A stretch of 64,000 nucleotides of DNA from G963667675 sp965197565 (GTDB lineage: Bacteria; Chloroflexota; Dehalococcoidia; Lucifugimonadales; UBA3495). Positions 41,372-49,530 of the stretch are shown here, piece after piece (the stretch's first letter is position 1; each line of letters starts with the position of its first letter). The notes beneath the pieces were generated by a model that saw nothing but the letters and a program-made list of their open reading frames with translations, searched no databases and had not been told where the DNA came from. Both the position numbers and the translations under genes were made by a program. The stretch is from NCBI GenBank assembly GCA_965197565.1, contig CBDANK010000003.1, forward strand, positions 558,001 to 622,000, written 5' to 3'.

Positions 41372-43107
41372 TGGCGCTCAGTTTCCAGGAAATAGAGGTT
41401 GAAGCGCAAGCCCGCTGGCAGGCACTGAACGTGGGAGACCGGCCCTGGGTCCGCATAGGCTCCGCCATGTGCGGCAAAGCCGCCGGCTCCGATTCGGTGG
41501 TGGCCGCTCTAGAGACGGGACTGGAGAAGCACGGGGTAGAGGCGTACATCAGCCAAGTAGGCTGCCTGGGGCTGTGTTTCGCCGAACCTCTGGTGGACGT
41601 CCAGTTTCCGGGCGGCCCTAGAATTTTCTACCGCAACGTCGACCCCCGGACGGCGGAGCGGATTGTGGCCTACCATGTTGCTCAAGGAACCCCCGACGAA
41701 AATCTAGCTTTAGGCTATTTGGGCGACAGGGATGGGCTTTCGGGCACTGTCGGCGCTGGCTCCTCCATACAAGACTTGAACAATCATCCGATGCGGGCCT
41801 TGGAGACCCGTATTGCTTTGCGAAACGCCGGCAGCATAGACCCCCTGGACATCTATCAGTATGTTGCCAATGGGGGCTACCGGGCGCTCCATCGAGCATT
41901 GACGGAAATGACTCCCGCTGAAACCTTGGACCAAGTGGTACAGTCCGGTCTCCGGGGCCGCGGGGGCGCCGCCTTTTCCACGGGGACCAAATGGCGGTTC
42001 CTGGCCGGCTCCAACGCTCCGGTCAAATACATCTTGTGCAACTGCGAGGAGGGGGATCCCGGGGCCTACAACGACAAAGGCATCCTGGAGAGCGACCCCC
42101 ACACCCTGGTCGAGGGGATAATACTGGCCGGTTACGCCACTGGCGCCAGCTATGGCTATATTTTCATACGCCACGGGCACGATGGACCCATCGAGAGGAC
42201 CCGCGCCGCCGTCCGTCAGGCCCAAGAGCTAGGACTCTTGGGGCGTGGAATATTAGGCTCCGAATTCGATTTTGACATAGAGGTGGCCCTCACCGGAGAC
42301 TCTTACGTGGCTGGAGAGGAAAGCGGACTGATGGAGTCCATTGAAGGAAAACGGGCCATGCCCCGTTACCGGCCTCCTTTTCCGGCTCAAGTGGGGCTCT
42401 TCGGCAAACCATCCAATATCAACAACGTCAAAACCCTGGCCTACGTGCCCGAGATAGTATCCAAGGGCGGCGAGTGGTTTGCCGGCATCGGCCACGACCA
42501 GAGCAAGGGTACCGCCATCCTGTGCCTTTCCGGTGCGTTGACCTACACCGGAATGATCGAAGTGCCCTTGGGCACCAACCTGACCGATGTGCTGTACCAG
42601 GCCGCGGGAGGGGTCCTCGGCGGCAAGGCCCTCAAGCTGGTGCAAACGGGCGGACCCTTGGGGGGAGTCCTGAAAGCGGACAGCGTGGATGTGATCTTGG
42701 ACTTTGAGGTGCTCCGGAACGCGGGAGCAATTTTGGGGTCCGGCGGCATCATCGCCGCCGACGAAGACACCTGCGTGGTAGACCTGACCCGGGCCTTGAT
42801 CGCTTTCTGTCAATACGAATCGTGCGGCAAATGTTTCCCCTGCCGCATGGGCATGAGCCACTTGCTGGAAGTCTTGGAGCGTATCTGCCGCTTGGAGGGG
42901 GTTCCCCAAGACCTGGACCTGATGCGCAAAGTAGGGCAGGACATGCAAGCCGGTTCACTGTGCGGACACGGCCAACTGGGGTTCAACCCGGTGGCTTCCG
43001 CGCTGCGGCACTTCGGTGATGAGTTTGAGGCCCATATCATCGACAGGAAATGCCCAACGGGCCGCTGCCTGGAGCCTCGTTATTCTCCCCGGCAATCCCG
43101 CAGGTAG
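41371..43107 (+). CDS. NuoF/HoxF-like NAD(H)- and FMN-binding subunit
   Basis: 578 residues from ATG 41371 (an upstream frame begins inside the LLM relic and is not preferred). Residues ~1-105 form a thioredoxin-like ferredoxin domain (SAMCGKAAGSD, GCLGLCFAEP). A NADH/FMN domain follows (SGLRGRGGAAFSTGTKWRFL, CNCEEGDPGAYNDKGILE), then an SLBB domain. The C-terminal [4Fe-4S] motif is ESCGKCFPCRMG with a distal cysteine. This is the diaphorase subunit of NAD-linked formate dehydrogenases and bidirectional hydrogenases. Confidence 0.93.
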   Translation: MALSFQEIEVEAQARWQALNVGDRPWVRIGSAMCGKAAGSDSVVAALETGLEKHGVEAYISQVGCLGLCFAEPLVDVQFPGGPRIFYRNVDPRTAERIVAYHVAQGTPDENLALGYLGDRDGLSGTVGAGSSIQDLNNHPMRALETRIALRNAGSIDPLDIYQYVANGGYRALHRALTEMTPAETLDQVVQSGLRGRGGAAFSTGTKWRFLAGSNAPVKYILCNCEEGDPGAYNDKGILESDPHTLVEGIILAGYATGASYGYIFIRHGHDGPIERTRAAVRQAQELGLLGRGILGSEFDFDIEVALTGDSYVAGEESGLMESIEGKRAMPRYRPPFPAQVGLFGKPSNINNVKTLAYVPEIVSKGGEWFAGIGHDQSKGTAILCLSGALTYTGMIEVPLGTNLTDVLYQAAGGVLGGKALKLVQTGGPLGGVLKADSVDVILDFEVLRNAGAILGSGGIIAADEDTCVVDLTRALIAFCQYESCGKCFPCRMGMSHLLEVLERICRLEGVPQDLDLMRKVGQDMQAGSLCGHGQLGFNPVASALRHFGDEFEAHIIDRKCPTGRCLEPRYSPRQSRR

Positions 43108-43127
43108 CTAAGAGGTAGCTAAAGAGT

Positions 43128-45956
43128 ATGGCCGATGAAATCAGCATCAGCTTTGACGGCGTAGAAGTTAAGACCAGCCCCGGTAAAATGGTATTGGAGG
43201 CCGCTATCGAAGGGGGTGTTTACATCCCCTACCTTTGCTACCATCCGGGCATGAAACCCTTTGCCGCTTGTCGAATGTGCGTTGTAGGAGTTGAGGGCGG
43301 CCGGGGTTTTCCCGCCTCATGCACTTTGCCGGTCCAAGACGGCATGAAAATCAGAAACGAAGCCGACGACGTTCAACAACTGCGCCGCTCGGTCATGGAC
43401 ATGCTGGTGGCCGAGCATCCCAACGGTTGTCTTACTTGTCATCGAGTCGATATTTGCAGCCCCGGCAGCGTGTGTCTTCGCAACGTTTCGGTGAACGACC
43501 GGTGTGTGACTTGTCCCAAAAACGAGCGGTGCGAGTTGAAAGACACGGTGCGTTACCTGGGAATAGACCTGGAGTCGCCCTTGGAATACAAGTACCGGAA
43601 CATACCCTTGGAACTGGGCGACCCCTTTTACGACCGGGACTACAACCTATGCATCGTATGCGGCCGCTGCGTCCGGGCCTGCGAAGAGTTGCGCGGTGAC
43701 GACGCCATTGGTTTCACGGAACGCAGCGGTATAGCCCTGGTAGGGACCTCATTTGGGACCTCTCTGTTGGAGTCCGGGTGTGAATTCTGCGGGGCCTGCA
43801 TCGATGTTTGCCCTGTGGGCGCTTTGGTTGAAAAAGACCATAAGTGGGAGAAACCGGTCCGCACCGAACGCACCATCTGCCCGCACTGCCCCGTCGGCTG
43901 TCAGTTGAACCTCGAAGTCAATGCCTCGGGCCAGTTTATTCGCGCTGTCCCCGAGCTAAACTCTCCGGCCAACCGGGGCCAGGCTTGTTTTAAGGGAAAA
44001 TTCGGCTTGGAGTTCGTCAATAGGGAAAGCCGGCTAAGGACCCCCTTGGTCCGGCGTGACGGCCAACTCCATGAGTCAACTTGGGACGAAGCCTTGGACC
44101 ACGTAGCGTCCAGGTTGGCCGAATACAAAGGCGACGGGTTTGCTCTTCTCACATCCCCCAATAGCACCAATGAAGAGCACTACTTGGCCCAAAAGTTCGC
44201 TCGGGCGGTGATGCAATCCAACAACATAGACCAAACATCGAACACTCAACCGGAGTTGGTGATCGGCTTGGAGCGTTCCTTGGGCTACGCCGCCGCCACC
44301 AACTCGATCTGGGACTTGGAGCACTCGGACTGCATCCTGGTGTTCAACAGCAATGTCACCGAAGAGCACAACGTGGTGGGGGTGCCGATCAAGAAAGCCG
44401 CTAGAAAAACCGCCGACCTGGTAGTCATCGATCCCAGGGAGGTGGAATTGACCCGTTACGCCCGTCTCTGGCTGCGTCCGGTGCCGGGAACGGAACTTTT
44501 GTTGCTGGGCGGAATCTTGAAGTCCTTGATCGACCAGGGCTTGGAGCAAACCGAATGGCTTGAGGAGAACTGCGAGAGCCCAGCGACTTTGCATTATGCT
44601 CTGCACGCCTTGGAGTTGGAGGAGGTGTCTCGGACCACCCACGTTTCCCAAGCAGACATCGCCGAAGCCGCCCGCCTCTACGGCCAAGCGGGAGCGGCGG
44701 CTATCGTCTACGCCTTGGACAATGTTCCTGCCGGCCTGCAAAAGGACTGCGTTCGGAGTTTGGTCGATCTGGCCCTGGTGACCGGCAACCTGGGCAAGCC
44801 CGGTTCCGGTTTGTATCCCATGCGTCAAGGGGCCAACGAACAGGGCGCTTGGGACATGGGCTGCTTGCCCGGCCGGCTCCCCGGCTACGGCCAAGTCACC
44901 GACGATGTTGCCCGCCAGCGTCTGGAGACAGCCTGGGGGTGCGTATTGCCTCCAAGTCCTGGGTTGGGCGCCGCTGGCGCCCTGCAAGCGGCCAAAGAGG
45001 GGCGCGTCAAGGCAATGCTGATAGTGGGGGACAGCATCAACTTGGAAAACGGCAAGCTGGGAGATGGATTGGCCGCTTTGGAGGACCTGGACTTCCTCGT
45101 GGTCCTGGATACTTTCTTGAGCCCGGCAGCCGAAAGGGCCTCGGTGGTGCTGCCTCGGACCACTTTCGCTGAGAAGGAGGGCACTTTCACCAACCTGGAA
45201 CGGCGAATTCAACGGCTAAGGCGCGTCCTAGAAGTAGACGGCGTAGAGCGCCAACCCGAAAGCTGGGTGTTTTGCCAGTTGGCCCGCCTCATGGGCGCCG
45301 GGGGCTTGGGATACGCCTCACCCGCCGAGATCATGAACGAGATAGCCGAGGTGGTCCCGGTCTATTCCGGGGTCTCCTATCCGCGCTTGGAAGAAAAGGC
45401 GCGAATGGTGTTTCGCACTACTCTGGAAAGCCCGCAGCCCACCCAAGTGCTGTACTCCAGCCGGGAGTATCCGGGAATACAGTGGCCCTTGGCCGAACAG
45501 GATCCCGGCGGGACCCCCACTCTTTTTCTTGATGGGTTTCCATCAGGGAGAGCCGAGGTTGAGACGCCCCAATTTCGCGCCGCTGAGACGCAAATTAACC
45601 CCGAGTATCCCTCTTGGTACGTGCCGGGGCGAGTGTTGTTGCAGCATGATCGACCCATAGAGGTGATCAAAGGCAGACGCAATCGGATCGTCGGTGAAGT
45701 CTGGTTGGAGCTCAATCCAGAGGACGCCGCCGCTCAGGGAATCCAAGAGGGGGACGAAGTGGAACTCGTCACCGCCGGGCACAGCTTGGCGGGCCGGGCC
45801 CGGCTGCTGGATTCAGTGCCGCCCGGAGTTATCGCCAGTACCTCCCTTTTCGGCCAGTTAGCCTTGGACCTAGCAGCCAGCGAAGCGATGGACCCGGCCT
45901 CTAGGGTGGACGGGCTGGAGGCGCTGCCAGCGAAAATCTCCAAAGTTAGGGCCTAA
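43128..45956 (+). CDS. FdhA-like molybdopterin oxidoreductase with N-terminal ferredoxin domains
   Basis: 942 residues. In order: a [2Fe-2S] domain (YIPYLCYHPGMKPFAACRMC), a His/Cys cluster (HPNGCLTCHRVDICSPGS), two [4Fe-4S] motifs (CIVCGRCVRACEE, CEFCGACIDVCPVG), another cluster (CPHCPVGCQ) and the bis-MGD domains (~residues 290-942). This is the layout of NAD-linked formate dehydrogenase alpha subunits. At the site where formate dehydrogenases have the Cys/Sec-His pair ligating Mo/W, my alignment by eye gives Thr-Gln (NNIDQTSNTQPELVIGL). Formate may therefore not be the substrate. Confidence 0.85.
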   Translation: MADEISISFDGVEVKTSPGKMVLEAAIEGGVYIPYLCYHPGMKPFAACRMCVVGVEGGRGFPASCTLPVQDGMKIRNEADDVQQLRRSVMDMLVAEHPNGCLTCHRVDICSPGSVCLRNVSVNDRCVTCPKNERCELKDTVRYLGIDLESPLEYKYRNIPLELGDPFYDRDYNLCIVCGRCVRACEELRGDDAIGFTERSGIALVGTSFGTSLLESGCEFCGACIDVCPVGALVEKDHKWEKPVRTERTICPHCPVGCQLNLEVNASGQFIRAVPELNSPANRGQACFKGKFGLEFVNRESRLRTPLVRRDGQLHESTWDEALDHVASRLAEYKGDGFALLTSPNSTNEEHYLAQKFARAVMQSNNIDQTSNTQPELVIGLERSLGYAAATNSIWDLEHSDCILVFNSNVTEEHNVVGVPIKKAARKTADLVVIDPREVELTRYARLWLRPVPGTELLLLGGILKSLIDQGLEQTEWLEENCESPATLHYALHALELEEVSRTTHVSQADIAEAARLYGQAGAAAIVYALDNVPAGLQKDCVRSLVDLALVTGNLGKPGSGLYPMRQGANEQGAWDMGCLPGRLPGYGQVTDDVARQRLETAWGCVLPPSPGLGAAGALQAAKEGRVKAMLIVGDSINLENGKLGDGLAALEDLDFLVVLDTFLSPAAERASVVLPRTTFAEKEGTFTNLERRIQRLRRVLEVDGVERQPESWVFCQLARLMGAGGLGYASPAEIMNEIAEVVPVYSGVSYPRLEEKARMVFRTTLESPQPTQVLYSSREYPGIQWPLAEQDPGGTPTLFLDGFPSGRAEVETPQFRAAETQINPEYPSWYVPGRVLLQHDRPIEVIKGRRNRIVGEVWLELNPEDAAAQGIQEGDEVELVTAGHSLAGRARLLDSVPPGVIASTSLFGQLALDLAASEAMDPASRVDGLEALPAKISKVRA

Positions 45957-46154
45957 CAGCCCTAGGGCTGCTTACACCTTGCGGCCCTTCACCTCATTTT
46001 CCGCGTCGTACCCTCGTGGCCTTCTTTTTCAGCGGTTCTCACCGATTCTCGGTCGATGATTGCCCCGCCAAGTAAGGACACCTCATGCTGATACGTTAGC
46101 TTTCCGGTGGCGGTCTACCGCGGCTTCCGTAGAAATGGCGTAGCAGGATAGACA
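45957..46154. other. Boundary between metabolic genes and the defence-like island
   Basis: 198 bases with no gene or clear promoter. Gene content changes sharply here from metabolism to helicase, HEPN and restriction genes. Confidence 0.5.
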
Positions 46155-47255
46155 ATGGTCGAGTTGCGCTCCTACCAAAGGGACTTGTTGGGTAGAATTG
46201 AAGAGGCCCTGGCTGCCTCGAAGTCGCGGATGATGCTGCAATTGCCCACCGGCGGCGGGAAAACCCACATTGCCGGTGAGTTGCTATCCCGCTGGCTGAA
46301 GGACGGACGCAAGGCGGTCTGGCTGACCCACCGCAGGGAACTGGCGACTCAGGAAGAACTGAAGGAGTTGGCGATGCTGAGAGACGACGATGAACTCTCG
46401 CCCCACCGGGACCCGTTCCTCAAGAATTTCCTGGAAGAAGAGCGGCGTCGGATCGGCGGTCCTGCCGAGGAGCGCAAGGAAGAACTGCGTTTCTATATCG
46501 GAGAGCGGGAGTCGGAGTTGACCGACGAGAAGGTACTGGATAGAGCTTTCGAGAATTACCTGGCCAAGCTACCGGCGGCGGAAAGGCCACAAACGCGATC
46601 ACAAGACCGTCGGCTCTTCAGCGAATGGATGGAATGCTTTGAGAAAGAGCTTGCGTTGTGGCGTGAAGAACTCGCCGGCTTGGAGTCTCAGTCCATAGAC
46701 GGGCAGCTAGTTTTGGACAATGCCAAGGACCAACTGCTGCGACTGCTCGAAGCCGAGGCGACAGAGGTTGGTTTGCTGCCACAGAGAGAAATTCGGGAAA
46801 CGCTCCTTCAAGGGCCATTTGAAGAATATTCTAGGGCGATTTCACTTGATTCAGGGAGATGGATGACGTTCGTCCGTCTCGGTGAATGGGGTAACGAAGA
46901 GCCAACAAAAGGTGCTTCAATTACGCCCTGGCATCTTCAATGCCCCCGAGGAGAAGGAATATCCATTAGCTACTGGATCGACCTCTTCTTGCAAACGGCT
47001 GAATGGTTGATACGGGAAGGATTGCTGACTGAAAACAGAAGAGTGCTTAGACGTGGGGGGAGTGCATCGAGATACTTGATTCACGTAAAGCCCTACCACA
47101 CAAACGGACGAAAGTTCAAGAACATCAAGCAACTGTCAAATGGCTTGTACGTGGATGGCCAGTTGGCTGCGAAGGAGATCGGTAGACCTTTACCGAAGCT
47201 GGTTGAAGATTTCGGCCAGGACCCGTCGCAGTTTCACGTCCGGCTGCGAGAATAG
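46155..47255 (+). CDS. Truncated/chimeric DEAD-type helicase with most of its core missing
   Basis: 366 residues. The first ~75 are a superfamily 2 start: YQRDLLGRIEEALAASKS, Walker A LPTGGGKTHIAGE and motif Ia VWLTHRRELATQ. The sequence then passes straight to a charged helical region (DPFLKNFLEEERRRIGG, FYIGERESELTDE) and a C-terminal module ending SNGLYVDGQLAAKEIGRP and FGQDPSQFHVRLRE. Motif II (DEAH) and motifs III-VI are absent, so it cannot be an active helicase. It looks like an in-frame internal deletion of a larger helicase with an accessory C-terminal domain. Family recognition of the C-terminal part is uncertain. Confidence 0.6.
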   Translation: MVELRSYQRDLLGRIEEALAASKSRMMLQLPTGGGKTHIAGELLSRWLKDGRKAVWLTHRRELATQEELKELAMLRDDDELSPHRDPFLKNFLEEERRRIGGPAEERKEELRFYIGERESELTDEKVLDRAFENYLAKLPAAERPQTRSQDRRLFSEWMECFEKELALWREELAGLESQSIDGQLVLDNAKDQLLRLLEAEATEVGLLPQREIRETLLQGPFEEYSRAISLDSGRWMTFVRLGEWGNEEPTKGASITPWHLQCPRGEGISISYWIDLFLQTAEWLIREGLLTENRRVLRRGGSASRYLIHVKPYHTNGRKFKNIKQLSNGLYVDGQLAAKEIGRPLPKLVEDFGQDPSQFHVRLRE

Positions 47256-47270
47256 ACGCGGTGGCGTATC

Positions 47271-47355
47271 GTCTGAACTGTGATTTGTTGGATTAAGGGA
47301 TTACCCTGATTCTTAATCATGCCAATCGCCAAATCACATAAATCACTGTTCAGAC
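47271..47355. repeat. Dispersed inverted-repeat element, copy 2
   Basis: 85 bp, from GTCTGAACTGTGATTT to AATCACTGTTCAGAC, nearly perfect inverted ends. It separates the truncated helicase from the HEPN array. Confidence 0.75.
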
Positions 47356-47771
47356 GGCTCGGTCAGCGGTTGCAGGATGTCCAGCATTAGCTCCATCTGG
47401 TCAAGCCCTCGGCCAATGACATCGGAACTCAGGAATATCTTGCGGGTGTAAAAGAACCCGTGCAGCGTGTTCGCCATAGGCCACAGGCTATGTAGTCGGG
47501 CATCTTGGGACAAGCCCTCGGCTTGATACATCACCGTGAAGAACTCGTCGTGTCTTTTGTATTGCCAGCCTTGGGCTTCGGCGACGGCCTTGGCCATCCA
47601 GGCGGCAGCGCCCCAACCCTTCTCCGCCGCCTGATGCAGATCATCCCCGGCCAGGTACTCCCGCGCCCTGGCCAGGAAAAGCCTGGACTGCTGACGGTAG
47701 TCAGCCACGGCGTTGCCGTCCTGCTCATACGGTTCCGTTGGGTACATTTGAGTCATTTTATGCATCCTCAC
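47343..47771 (-). CDS. HEPN/PaREP1-like protein, array member 4
   Basis: About 138 residues, with the likely start MTQMYPTEPYEQDG at 47759 (a few codons upstream are also open). All-helical, with the family core AAEKGWGAAAWMAKAVAEAQ, HDEFFTVM and LHGFFYTRK. HEPN proteins occur in toxin-antitoxin and defence loci; the RNase motif Rx4-6H is not convincing here. It is the most 3' of four tandem paralogues and differs most at its C-terminus (EPSEQ). Confidence 0.7.
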   Translation of the reverse strand: MRMHKMTQMYPTEPYEQDGNAVADYRQQSRLFLARAREYLAGDDLHQAAEKGWGAAAWMAKAVAEAQGWQYKRHDEFFTVMYQAEGLSQDARLHSLWPMANTLHGFFYTRKIFLSSDVIGRGLDQMELMLDILQPLTEPSEQ

Positions 47772-47804
47772 GTTGTCAACGAGGGGCTATCACTCCACAG
47801 CCAC

Positions 47805-48227
47805 TTACCCAGCCTCGGTCAGCGGTTGCAGGATGTCCAGTAAAGTCTCCACTTGGTCAAGGTCTTGGCCGATGTCATCGGAGTGCAAGAACATCTTGCG
47901 AGTGTAAAAGAACCCGTGCAGCGCGTTCGCAACATACCCCAAATTGCGTAATTGGACATCACGAGACAGAGCTTGAGCTTGGCGCATCACCGTGAAGAAC
48001 TCGTCGTGTCTTTTGTATTGCCAGCCTTGGGCTTCGGCGACGGCCTTGGCCATCCAGGCGGCAGCGCCCCAACCCTTTTCCGCCGCCTGATGCAGATCAT
48101 CACCAGCCAGGTACTCCCGCGCTTTGGCCAGGAAAAGCCTGGACTGCTGACGGTAATCAGCAACGGCGTTGCTGTCCTGCTCATACGGTTCCATTGGGTA
48201 CATTTGAGTCATTTTATGCATCCTCAC
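47805..48227 (-). CDS. HEPN/PaREP1-like protein, array member 3
   Basis: A paralogue of the neighbouring genes, likely starting at 48215 (MTQMYPMEPYEQDSN). It shares the block QSRLFLAKAREYLAGDDLHQ and the AAEKGWGAAAW core. The middle region (QALSRDVQLRNLGYVANALH) is where the copies differ. It ends with LLDILQPLTEAG, identical in members 1-3. No nucleotidyltransferase (MNT) antitoxin gene is adjacent. Confidence 0.7.
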   Translation of the reverse strand: MRMHKMTQMYPMEPYEQDSNAVADYRQQSRLFLAKAREYLAGDDLHQAAEKGWGAAAWMAKAVAEAQGWQYKRHDEFFTVMRQAQALSRDVQLRNLGYVANALHGFFYTRKMFLHSDDIGQDLDQVETLLDILQPLTEAG

Positions 48228-48260
48228 GTTGTCAACGAGGGGCTATCACTCCGCAGCCAC

Positions 48261-48677
48261 TTACCCCGCCTCGGTCAGCGGTTGCAGGATGTCTAGCAAA
48301 GTCTCTATCTGGTCAAGCCCTTGGCCAATGTCATCGGAGTTCAAGAACATCTTGCGAGTGTAGAAGACCCCGTGGAGTTCGTTAGCAATAGGCCGCAGAT
48401 TGCGTAATCGGGCATCACGAGACAGGTCTTGGGCTTGGCGCATCACTACGAAAAACTCTTCGTGGGTTTTGTACCGCCAGCCTTGGGCTTCGGCAACCGC
48501 CTTAGCCATCCAAGCGGCAGCGCCCCAACCCTTTTCCGCCGCCTGATGCAGATCATCACCAGCCAGGTACTCCCGCGCCCTGGCCAGGAAAAGCCTCGAC
48601 TGCTGACGGTAGTCAGCCACGGCGTTGCTGTCCTGCTCATACGGTTCCATTGGGTACATTTGAGTCATATGATACAT
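48261..48677 (-). CDS. HEPN/PaREP1-like protein, array member 2
   Basis: Likely starts at 48668. It carries RYKTHEEFFVVMRQAQDLSR in place of the QYKRHDEFF version in members 3 and 4, so members 1 and 2 form one pair and 3 and 4 another. The rest follows the common pattern. The spacing from start to start in the array is 453-456 bases. Confidence 0.7.
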   Translation of the reverse strand: MYHMTQMYPMEPYEQDSNAVADYRQQSRLFLARAREYLAGDDLHQAAEKGWGAAAWMAKAVAEAQGWRYKTHEEFFVVMRQAQDLSRDARLRNLRPIANELHGVFYTRKMFLNSDDIGQGLDQIETLLDILQPLTEAG

Positions 48678-48716
48678 CCTTGCATAAATGATGAAGGGCT
48701 ATCACTCCGCAGCCGC

Positions 48717-49133
48717 TTACCCCGCCTCGGTCAGCGGTTGCAGGATGTCTAGCACAGTCTCTACTTGATCAAGCCCTCGGCCGATGGCATCTGGGCGCAA
48801 GAGCATCTTGCGGGTGTAAAAGAACCCGTGCAGTGTGTTTGCAACATGCCACAGGCCGGGCAGTCGGGCATCAGGAGACAAGTCTTCAGCTTGGTACATC
48901 ACTACGAAAAACTCTTCGTGGGTTTTGTACCGCCAGCCTTGGGCTTCGGCAACCGCCTTAGCCATCCAGGCGGCAGCGCCCCAACCCTTTTCCGCCGCCT
49001 GATGCAAATCATCACCAGCCAGGTACTCCCGCGCCCTGGCCAGGAAAAGCCTCGACTGCTGACGGTAGTCAGCCACGGCGTTGCTGTCCTGCTCATACGG
49101 TTCCATTGGGTACATTTGAGTCATCTGGTGCAC
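48717..49133 (-). CDS. HEPN/PaREP1-like protein, array member 1
   Basis: The most 5' member of the array. The upstream GTG at 49133 is possible, but ATG 49124 has GAGAGGT at a better distance. Variable segment: AEDLSPDARLPGLWHVANTL. It shares the conserved first 60 residues with the other copies. Any promoter would lie in the 49134-49530 gap; none was recognised with confidence. Confidence 0.7.
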   Translation of the reverse strand: MHQMTQMYPMEPYEQDSNAVADYRQQSRLFLARAREYLAGDDLHQAAEKGWGAAAWMAKAVAEAQGWRYKTHEEFFVVMYQAEDLSPDARLPGLWHVANTLHGFFYTRKMLLRPDAIGRGLDQVETVLDILQPLTEAG

Positions 49134-49530
49134 CTCTCAGGGAGTGTCCCGGACGGTCCAAGCGGTGGGCTCGTTCCCAAATATTTGCTGACTTATTGCG
49201 CCGTTGTAATGTGGGCCCTTCAGTGTTGCAGGTCCAGTTATTGTAACGCCAAGATCGCTGCTCCACTAACGCCCGCAGGCGGCTGCGCTTAAAATTAGAC
49301 CTGTGCGGGTGTATGGTATTCGCGTATGAGTTAAGCTAGAGAAGGACTATCACAACAAAGAAATTCGACAGGATGCAAATTCGCTACAACACAGAGAAGA
49401 AGTCATACGTGTATGGAGTCGTACCTATCGTTGATGGAGAATCAGTAGTGGGAGCGTCCATTTGTAATATCCAAGAGGAATTGGAATGAGGAAGAAGCAG
49501 TTTATGGTTCTGTGAAAATAGGAGGCAGCT
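49134..49530. other. Intergenic region between the HEPN array and the acyl-CoA ligase fusion
   Basis: 397 bases, AT-richer than its surroundings in the second half. It has short inverted stretches near 49265-49295 and one possible small gene (49374-49490, listed separately). Confidence 0.5.
49374..49490 (+). CDS. Possible 38-residue ORF
   Basis: Starts MQIRYNTEKKSYVYGVVPIV and ends at TGA 49488-49490. The codon choice is AT-rich, unlike the surroundings. The opening looks like the beginning of a small beta protein, possibly a truncated HicB-like or similar gene, but it is too short to assign. Confidence 0.25.

Noticed and set aside
43128..45956. Simple NuoG subunit of complex I
   Set aside because: The full bis-MGD region and the absence of other nuo genes fit an FdhA-like enzyme better.
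47343..49133. HEPN array as HEPN-MNT toxin-antitoxin pairs
   Set aside because: No nucleotidyltransferase gene lies beside any copy and the RNase motif is not convincing.
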